Positions 57,727-64,000 of a DNA stretch of 64,000 nt are shown piece by piece (within the stretch, counting starts at the first letter, position 1; every line of letters begins with the position of its first letter). The notes below the pieces were generated by a model. It saw only the letters and a list, made by a program, of their open reading frames with translations, was not told where the DNA came from and searched no databases. This DNA comes from SXVE01 sp036388895 (lineage in GTDB: Bacteria; Acidobacteriota; Blastocatellia; Pyrinomonadales; Pyrinomonadaceae): NCBI GenBank assembly GCA_036388895.1, contig DASVQY010000075.1, positions 124,001-188,000 of the forward strand, written 5' to 3'. The position numbers and the translations under genes are program-made.

Positions 57727-58809
57727 ATGCTGCATTTCATTCAAATGAACGAATTAAACATTAAATCAAAAGCCGATTGTCGTTGGGATTTAGTTTCACT
57801 GGGCGAAGTTTTGCTCCGGTTCGACCCGGGCGATGAACGTATTCATTCATCGCAGAATTTCCGCGTTTTCGACGGCGGCGGCGAATACAACGTCGCGCGG
57901 AATCTCGCAAAGGTTTTCAGACAGAAAACGGCGGTAGTTTCGGCTCTGGCTGATAACGCGCTGGGGCGACTGGCTGAAAATTTGATCTGGCAGGCTGGTG
58001 TAGATTCTTCAGAAATATTGTGGCGCGAGCACGACGGTATCGGCGCGAATACGCGCAACGGTTTGTATTTTATAGAACGCGGTTTCGGTTCGCGCGCGCC
58101 TTCTTCCTGCTTTGACCGGGCAAATACCGCTGTCTCGCAGTTAAAAGCCGGAGATATTGACTGGCAAAAAATTTTTGTTGAATACCGAACCAGATGGTTT
58201 CACACCGGCGGAATATTTGTCGGATTGTCCGATTCGACGCCTGATGTCGCGCTTGAAGCGATGCGAACGGCTAAAAAAAACGGCGCAGTTGTTTCTTACG
58301 ATTTAAATTACCGCGATTCTTTATGGAGAGAAAGGGGCGGGAAAATCGAAGCCAACAAAGTTAACCGCTTTCTTTTACCGTTTGCCGATGTGGTTTTCGG
58401 CGTTCCGGATTATAATGCGAAGTTCGATGAATTTGATGCCGAAAATTTTCGTCAGGCGGCGGGAAAATTACAAAATGAATTCCCGAATCTGAAAGTCATC
58501 GTCACGACTTTAAGAGAAGTAAAATCTGCTAGTGAACATAATCTAACCGCCGTCTGTTTTGCGCAAGGCGAAGTATTCAAGGCTAAAGATTATAAAAATA
58601 TTTCGGTGTTTGATCGGGTGGGAAGCGGAGACGCTTTTGCGTCGGGATTAATTTACGGTCTTCTAAATGAAAAAAATATGCAGTATTCAATAGATTGCGC
58701 CGCCGCGCACGCCGTTTTGGCAATGACGACTCCGGGCGACAATTCGATGGCACAGCTGCGCGAAATTGAATTGTTAATGCAGAATTCGGATTCTACAGTT
58801 ATCAGATAA
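57727..58809 (+). CDS. kdgK: 2-keto-3-deoxygluconate kinase (PfkB family)
   Basis: A 360-residue sugar kinase; ATG 57727 is used, with ATG 57745 as an alternative six codons on. It phosphorylates KDG to KDPG, the substrate of Eda. The N-terminal LGEVLLRFDPGDERIHSSQNFRVFDGGGEYNVARNLA (about 24-60) and the PfkB signature FDRVGSGDAFASGLIYG near 296 with catalytic Asp are intact. It lies after the kduD remnant in the same direction, as in intact kdu/kdg clusters. Confidence 0.92.
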   Translation: MLHFIQMNELNIKSKADCRWDLVSLGEVLLRFDPGDERIHSSQNFRVFDGGGEYNVARNLAKVFRQKTAVVSALADNALGRLAENLIWQAGVDSSEILWREHDGIGANTRNGLYFIERGFGSRAPSSCFDRANTAVSQLKAGDIDWQKIFVEYRTRWFHTGGIFVGLSDSTPDVALEAMRTAKKNGAVVSYDLNYRDSLWRERGGKIEANKVNRFLLPFADVVFGVPDYNAKFDEFDAENFRQAAGKLQNEFPNLKVIVTTLREVKSASEHNLTAVCFAQGEVFKAKDYKNISVFDRVGSGDAFASGLIYGLLNEKNMQYSIDCAAAHAVLAMTTPGDNSMAQLREIELLMQNSDSTVIR

Positions 58810-58875
58810 ATTATATTTATAAGACACTTCTCGTGTTTCTTATTTCAGTGTTTATTTTTTACGAAAAAGACGAAT

Positions 58876-60138
58876 TCAACCAAAGGTGGTATGTTCTTCC
58901 GACACGGTGAATTCCTGTTTTTTCCTGGCGCCGAGCAGTAGATTTAGCGTAAGAAAAGCGGCAATTCCGCAGCCGCCTACAAAGGCGGTCATCGAAAGAG
59001 ACGTGCCGTTGTTGAAATAACTGACAAGCGAGGAAGTGATTGCCGCGAGTCCGTATTGCAAAGTGCCGATCAGCGCCGAGGCGGAACCCGCATTTTCATT
59101 TTGTTCAGAGAGCGCGCCGGCGGTCGCGTTCGGAAAAATCATTCCGAGACTGGCGATATACAGGAAAATAGAAATCGCCACGCCCCAGAAGCCGAAATTC
59201 AATACTCCCGCAAATATTAAAACGAGGCTGGAAATTGCTGTGGCGAAAAGGCAGACCCGCAGGATTTTAGTCGGATTATAAGCGCGCACGAGTCTGCCGT
59301 TGATTTGCGAAACCGCGATCATTCCGAGTGCGTTGGAGCCGAAAATCCAGCCGTAATGTTCCGCCGGAATACCGAATAATTCGATAAAAACAAAGGGCGA
59401 ACCGGTAATGTAAGCGAACATTCCGGCTTGCGCCAAGCCGCCTGCGAACGTAAACGCGAGAAAATTTTTATCTTTGAGAATATTAAGATAAATCCCGAAC
59501 GTTTTGCCCAATCTGACATCCGGATTCGGTTTCTTCGTTTCGGGTAAAAACTTATAAACCGTCATAAGCGAAATCGCGCTGAAAACGGAAACGACAGCGA
59601 AAATAGCCTGCCACCCGAAAAAAAGCGCAACGTAGCCTCCGATAAGCGGCGCTAAAATGGGCACGACACCCATGACGAGCATCAAGAGGGAAAAGATTCG
59701 CGCGGATTCGCTGTGATCGAATAAATCTCGCACGGTCGCACGGGCGATCACGATGCCGCCGCACGCGCCTAAAGCCTGAAAAAATCGCGAGATTATCAAT
59801 GCTTCGACATTCGGCGCGAAAGCGCAGGCGAGTGAAGCCGCGCAATAAACGCTCAATCCGACGTAAAGCGGCTTTTTTCTGCCAAATCGGTCAGTCGCCG
59901 TGCCGTAAAGCAATTGACCGAACGCCAGACCGACAAAAAAAGCCGCCAGCGACAATTCGATTTTTGCGATTGGAACGCGAAAATCCGCCGCGATTTGCGG
60001 GAAAGACGGCAGATACATATCAATCGAAAGCGGAGCGAAAGCTGTAAGCGAGGCGAGTATGACGACGATAAGCGCGAGCGGTTCTGACTTTGGCGTGATA
60101 ATTTGCTGCTTGGAATGTGATTCGGGAAAATCTCGCAC
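58876..60138 (-). CDS. Bcr/CflA-family MFS drug efflux transporter
   Basis: A 420-residue protein with 12 hydrophobic segments. Family blocks are visible: PLSIDMYLPSFPQIAADF near 37-54, LYGTATDRFGRKKPLYVGL near 77-95 (MFS loop 2-3 motif), and RFFQALGACGGIVIARATVRDLF near 118-140. Members export bicyclomycin, sulfonamides or cysteine. It is isolated, and no regulator is adjacent. Confidence 0.9.
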   Translation of the reverse strand: MRDFPESHSKQQIITPKSEPLALIVVILASLTAFAPLSIDMYLPSFPQIAADFRVPIAKIELSLAAFFVGLAFGQLLYGTATDRFGRKKPLYVGLSVYCAASLACAFAPNVEALIISRFFQALGACGGIVIARATVRDLFDHSESARIFSLLMLVMGVVPILAPLIGGYVALFFGWQAIFAVVSVFSAISLMTVYKFLPETKKPNPDVRLGKTFGIYLNILKDKNFLAFTFAGGLAQAGMFAYITGSPFVFIELFGIPAEHYGWIFGSNALGMIAVSQINGRLVRAYNPTKILRVCLFATAISSLVLIFAGVLNFGFWGVAISIFLYIASLGMIFPNATAGALSEQNENAGSASALIGTLQYGLAAITSSLVSYFNNGTSLSMTAFVGGCGIAAFLTLNLLLGARKKQEFTVSEEHTTFG

Positions 60139-60558
60139 TTCAAATACTTATATAAAACCTGAAAAACCTTTTCAACACTGATTTCTCGTTAAATCGCAAA
60201 ATGCCGCGTCGTTTTTTGAAATGATTCGAAATTAACTTTCGTTGCCGATGACTTTTTCTAAAATCAATCGCAAGATTGATTTTCCGGTTTAAGGTGTTTG
60301 TGACAACACGCGATCGAACAAAAACAGAGCCATTTTGCCGGAAATAAAATTCATTTAATTTTTTACCGCCGCCGTCTGAAAAAAAGCCGTTTTGAAAGCG
60401 CAGGAAAGTAGTTTTTTCTTAAAGCTCAATAAATTATTCGATAATGCATTTGTCGAGCGGGCTGATAACTGAGGAATCGAAATTGTTTTTCTCCTGAATC
60501 AAGTTTATATTTTTGTCGCTTTACTCAAAAAATAAATGATTAAAAGGAGATTGTTTTT
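60139..60558. other. intergenic region
   Basis: 420 bases with no credible gene. It holds a perfect hairpin (60260-60283) and, near the right end, the mscL Shine-Dalgarno sequence (aaaaggaga, 60541-60549). Confidence 0.6.
60260..60283. repeat. 10-bp perfect hairpin with gcaa loop
   Basis: aaaatcaatc (60260-60269), loop gcaa (GNRA type), gattgatttt (60274-60283). The T-rich flank on the plus strand could make it a terminator or a small RNA end. Confidence 0.6.
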
Positions 60559-60990
60559 ATGTGGGAAGACTTTAAAGCTTTTATTTTTCGCGGAAACGTC
60601 ATTGATTTAGCCGTCGCTGTGATTATCGGGGCTGCTTTTACCAGAATCGCAACAACTTTGAGCGAAGGAATTATTTCGCCGTTTCTTGGTTTGATAACCG
60701 GCGGAATTGACTTTAAATCAAAGTTTTTTGTGTTAAGCGGACAGGTTCCGACCAGCGCGACGCCCGAAGCGATAGATGCTGCCGTTAAAGCCGGAACGCT
60801 TAACATTGTGCGTTACGGACAACTGTTGAATGACATTATCAATTTTTTGATCGTGGGAGCGGTTTTATTCTTGATTGTCCGCTGGTTTTCCAAATATTTG
60901 AAATTTATGGCAGCAACCGCGGCACCGACTCCGACTGAAACTTTATTAACGGAAATCCGGGACATTTTAGCCAGCAAACCGAATGTTTAG
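60559..60990 (+). CDS. mscL: large-conductance mechanosensitive channel MscL
   Basis: A 143-residue membrane protein of normal length. The N-terminal MWEDFKAFIFRGNVIDLAVAVIIGAAF signature (helix S1 and TM1) is present, followed by a periplasmic loop and TM2 (DIINFLIVGAVLFLIVRWF, about 91-109). The cytoplasmic C-terminal helix is TLLTEIRDILAS. It opens under membrane tension as an osmotic safety valve. It has a strong Shine-Dalgarno site upstream and is monocistronic. Confidence 0.95.
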   Translation: MWEDFKAFIFRGNVIDLAVAVIIGAAFTRIATTLSEGIISPFLGLITGGIDFKSKFFVLSGQVPTSATPEAIDAAVKAGTLNIVRYGQLLNDIINFLIVGAVLFLIVRWFSKYLKFMAATAAPTPTETLLTEIRDILASKPNV

Positions 60991-61085
60991 TTGAAAAAGC
61001 GGAAAACGGCGATTCTGATTACAGGTTTTTCAAAAGCATTCTGTTATCAATAACTTGCTGGTTAGCGAGTTATCGTAAAAAGTTC

Positions 61086-62246
61086 TTAGCTTTCGAACAT
61101 CAGCATTAAATAGGCAAAAAATAACAATAAATGTACTGCGCCGAGAAGCACATTTGTCCGATTTTTTGAAAAAGTAATTGTGCTCAACGCCAGCAACAAA
61201 AGAAGCAAAATCGTGTTAACCGAGCTGAGTCCCAGGAAAATGGTTTTGCCCGTCACTAAACCGATTGTCAAAACGGCGGGAATTGTCAGCCCGATTGTCG
61301 CCAGAACGGAACCGAGCAAGATATTAACCGAACGCTGCAACTGGTTGCCGACGGCAGCGCGCACCGCGCTCATAGCTTCGGGTGAGAGAATCAAAACTCC
61401 GACTAAAAAACCGCTTAAAACCTCCGGCGCGCCAAAGACCCGCGTGGCGTGCTCGAGCGGAACGGCAAGCTCTTTAGCGAGAAACACTAGAGGCAGAATG
61501 TATAAAATCAAAAACAGAGCGTGATGTCGGGTTGATTTAATTTCGTGTTCTCCGTGAAGCTGCGAGTCTTCGCCCGTATGTTCAATCTCGGTTATATCGC
61601 CGGGCGAAATGAAATATTCGCGGTGGCGGCTGGTCTGCACGCCGAGGAAAATCGCGTAAATACCGATTGACATCAAACTGGTAAAAATGCTTTGAAACGG
61701 CGAAAGCGTCGGTCCAGCGGTCGTGGTCGTGAAATTCGGCAGTACCAAACCGAGAACCGCGAGCGGTATAATCAATGCCAGATAAGCGTTCGCGCCTTGC
61801 AGATTGTATGTCTGTTCGTGATGCCGTAAGCCGCCGAGCAGAAGCGCGGCGCCGGTCATACCGCCCAAAAGAGTCATCACGACGGAAAACATCGTATCGC
61901 GGGCAATTGTCGGATTGCTTTCCCCCGTAAGCATAACGGCGGAAATCATCAGCACTTCAACGCCGATGACGGACAGCGTCAAAATCAACGTCCCGAGCGG
62001 CTCGCCCAAGATGATCGCCAGGCTTTCGGCGTGCCGGACAATGGCGAAAGCCGATAGCAAAATTACAACGAAAAGCCACAGGAAAACAAAAACGAACACG
62101 AATGAGTTCGAAAGATTCGCCATCAAAGTGCCGCCGAATAATAAAAGCAAAAAAGTCGAAATAATACTGATCACCAGAGATCGTTCCTGCTGTAACAATT
62201 TAGAAATATTATTTTGCTTCTCGGTAATAACGATTTCGTCATCCAT
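61086..62246 (-). CDS. ChaA-like calcium/sodium-proton antiporter
   Basis: A 386-residue protein with 10-11 hydrophobic segments and two CaCA repeats. The first alpha repeat is GEPLGTLILTLSVIGVEVLMISAVML near 81-106 (Glu in the ion site); the second is FLVGVLILSPEAMSAVRAAVGNQLQRSVNILLGS near 280-313. A short acidic cytosolic loop separates the halves near 210-235. It exchanges Ca2+ or Na+ for protons at the inner membrane. Confidence 0.88.
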   Translation of the reverse strand: MDDEIVITEKQNNISKLLQQERSLVISIISTFLLLLFGGTLMANLSNSFVFVFVFLWLFVVILLSAFAIVRHAESLAIILGEPLGTLILTLSVIGVEVLMISAVMLTGESNPTIARDTMFSVVMTLLGGMTGAALLLGGLRHHEQTYNLQGANAYLALIIPLAVLGLVLPNFTTTTAGPTLSPFQSIFTSLMSIGIYAIFLGVQTSRHREYFISPGDITEIEHTGEDSQLHGEHEIKSTRHHALFLILYILPLVFLAKELAVPLEHATRVFGAPEVLSGFLVGVLILSPEAMSAVRAAVGNQLQRSVNILLGSVLATIGLTIPAVLTIGLVTGKTIFLGLSSVNTILLLLLLALSTITFSKNRTNVLLGAVHLLLFFAYLMLMFES

Positions 62247-62703
62247 AATCTTTATTGATTTCGCGTTTTTTTAGTTTATCTGCACTTACTCCTGCAAGAT
62301 TATATTATTAGCCGTCAAAGCATATATTGGCTTTATATAAAAACAGAATAATCCAAGACAGCTTAATCAGTGAAACACACCTCAGGCGAACGCGCTTCGA
62401 CATCGAAACTCAAACGAAATAAATTGCTGCGATTATGGAATCAGCCGCGACAACGCACTCGTATCGAGCATATTTGATATCTGCAAAGAAACGATGATTG
62501 ATTCTGCGACTCGGAGCCGCGAAAAAGAATCGAAAACGATTGTGGAATTAAGGCAAAAGGCTGGTTTTTTATGAGAAATTCAATTTTTGAGTAAAGTTTA
62601 AAGTATGATTAAAAGTGTATAGTTTTCGGTTAAAAGCTTGCTGACGAGCCAAAAAAGATATGTTAAGAGCGACTATACAAATAATTTGTAATGTAATCAG
62701 CTA
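62247..62703. other. intergenic region, possible coding scrap
   Basis: 457 bases. The right part has a frame without a convincing start that runs CDYGISRDNALVSSIFDICK and IDSATRSREKESKTIVELRQKAGF to TGA 62572-62574 (last ATG at 62494). It is protein-like and may be the tail of a lost gene, but I cannot identify it. Nothing else is seen. Confidence 0.35.
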
Positions 62704-63927
62704 TTACTGCAACGGCAATCGTCGTCCGTATGTCAATTGCCGCCAAACCCATTCCATCGGACCATAATTGAAGTATTTTAACCACAACGCGCTGAACATT
62801 ATCTGAAAAATAAAAATGACTAGCGCGGTCAGAGTTGCTGCTGTCGCCCGGAAAGTTCCGTAGAGACCGAAGCCGTAACCGTAGAAAAGCACGACGCATA
62901 TAATTGACTGCATCAGGTAATTGGTCAGAGCCATCCGTCCGACCGGAACGAAAACAGACAGCACGCGGTGCCGCGCATTTTTTTGCCACAGCGTTGCAAT
63001 TGCGGCGACATAAAACAGCGCGAGCGATGGAACTCCGATGACATAACCGATTGTCCCGGCAATTCCCAAAGCGTTCGGAGGAAAGGGCGGCGCAATCAAC
63101 ATCGTATAGGAAAGAACGATGTTTCCGATGAGTCCAAAAATGAGTCCGTAGATCAACACGCGGCGGATGAACGATTTATGTTCGGTTAAATTCTGGAAAA
63201 TGCCGCGGCGATAAGCATAAAAACCGAGCAGGAACATTGCCAGAAGTTTTGTCCAGCGCATTTCGGCGAACAATCCGACATATCTGAACAACACATACTG
63301 AAGATTGTATGTGGTGAAAATGTGCCAGTAACTGCCTTGTGACACTTCGCGGGCTGCCGCGTTCCATCCTTCAAACTGCTTTGCGGCATCCGGCACGATA
63401 TTTACTTCGGGCGGAGCGTAAGAGATGAACAAAATGTACAGCAGAACGTAAACCAGAATCGGAGCGAGCCAGAAACCTATCACCCATTTGATTATCGAAC
63501 GATTCGACTTCCGCCGAAATAAAATAAGGATAAAACCCGTGAGGGCATAAATGCTGAGAATGTCGCCAGCCCATATAAAATACGCGTGGACGAGACCGAT
63601 TATCAAAAGCCAGAACAGACGCCGTTTGAAAAGTGAGGCTTTCAAATCGCCGCGCGCCTCAGCCTTCGCAATTTGCAGCGCGAAACCGAAACCGAATAAA
63701 AACGAAAAAATTGAATAAAACTTGCCCTCGACAAAAAAATGAATCAGAAAATGGATAATGTGGTCGGATGCTGAACCGAGTGCTGCAACCGCCGGAGGCA
63801 TCACGCCGTACCCGGAAAACCACTGCATATTCCCGATTAGAATGCCGAGAATGGCAAATCCGCGCAAAGCGTCTATAACCTTCATCCGTTCTTCCGGTGA
63901 AATGGGCGTAATCTGATTTTCGGACAT
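62704..63927 (-). CDS. DUF418-family membrane protein (YeiB-like)
   Basis: A 407-residue protein with about 10 hydrophobic segments. The N-terminus ERMKVIDALRGFAILGILIGNMQWF is the family start. The C-terminal DUF418 domain has GRMALTNYLMQSIICVVLFYGYGFGLYG near 328-355 and ends GPMEWVWRQLTYGRRLPL. The function is unknown; it is a predicted inner-membrane transporter or acyltransferase-like fold. Its start is 73 bases from the window's right edge, and nothing is seen beyond it. Confidence 0.9.
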   Translation of the reverse strand: MSENQITPISPEERMKVIDALRGFAILGILIGNMQWFSGYGVMPPAVAALGSASDHIIHFLIHFFVEGKFYSIFSFLFGFGFALQIAKAEARGDLKASLFKRRLFWLLIIGLVHAYFIWAGDILSIYALTGFILILFRRKSNRSIIKWVIGFWLAPILVYVLLYILFISYAPPEVNIVPDAAKQFEGWNAAAREVSQGSYWHIFTTYNLQYVLFRYVGLFAEMRWTKLLAMFLLGFYAYRRGIFQNLTEHKSFIRRVLIYGLIFGLIGNIVLSYTMLIAPPFPPNALGIAGTIGYVIGVPSLALFYVAAIATLWQKNARHRVLSVFVPVGRMALTNYLMQSIICVVLFYGYGFGLYGTFRATAATLTALVIFIFQIMFSALWLKYFNYGPMEWVWRQLTYGRRLPLQ

Positions 63928-64000
63928 AATTTTACTCTCTCAATGTCATTGAAATGCGGCTGCCAGTTCAATACGGCGAGATTGCAAAATTAGTTCCGTG

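Noticed and set aside
1..64000. CRISPR array, prophage or IS element
   Set aside because: No regularly spaced direct repeats of 24-40 bases, transposase, integrase or phage structural gene was seen.

Overview
The window reads as a chromosomal segment of a Gram-negative bacterium with moderate GC and densely packed genes of even codon use. I infer a member of the Acidobacteriota, perhaps a Blastocatellia relative. The basis is the family mix (SpoIVB-type S55 peptidase, minor-pilin cluster, GIY-YIG-like small protein, 14-subunit-type complex I operon); there is no 16S rRNA gene to test it. I see no phage, insertion sequence or CRISPR array.

Left edge (1-420): the 5' exon of a minus-strand tRNA-Leu gene with its own promoter, interrupted in the anticodon by a group I intron. 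An HNH endonuclease gene runs antisense through the intron, and both leave the window on the left. 0.4-6.1 kb: NfeD-like membrane protein, PP2C phosphatase, a PLP trans-sulfuration enzyme, LysR regulator, PilZ protein and a YbdK-type carboxylate-amine ligase. 6.3-11.1 kb: a minor-pilin cluster (FimT/GspH-, PilV-, PilW- and PilX-like) followed by a lipoprotein.

12.8-29.1 kb (minus): a complex I operon in the order nuoA-B-C-D-x-E-F-rpsTHX-G-H-J-K-GNAT-L-M-N. It lacks nuoI and carries three non-nuo genes: a heptad-repeat coiled-coil protein (x), the 41-codon ribosomal protein bTHX and a GNAT acetyltransferase. 29.3-33 kb: a conserved two-domain protein, thiS-thiG, moaD-moaE and a MESH1-like HD hydrolase. 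33-45 kb: housekeeping and accessory genes (S55 peptidase, a serine-less alpha/beta hydrolase, LON-domain protein, SbcD, a J-domain coiled-coil protein, BshB1-like deacetylase, RNase Z-like hydrolase, HemW, 5'-nucleotidase). 45-53 kb: a GHL10 hydrolase, tryptophan 2,3-dioxygenase, a cold-shock gene with a long leader, and a flavoprotein/membrane-protein pair.

53.4-58.8 kb: a large zinc metalloprotease, then a scrap zone. It holds a chimeric remnant with the tail of class I fructose-1,6-bisphosphatase, and truncated exuT- and kduD-like genes joined head to head. These lie between intact eda and kdgK, which suggests a decaying hexuronate pathway. 58.9-64 kb: Bcr/CflA transporter, MscL, ChaA-like antiporter and a DUF418 protein.

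A recurring theme is short (about 7 bp) words repeated in tandem and often folded into inverted repeats. They occupy many spacers, including several inside the nuo operon, and one array sits in frame inside hemW.
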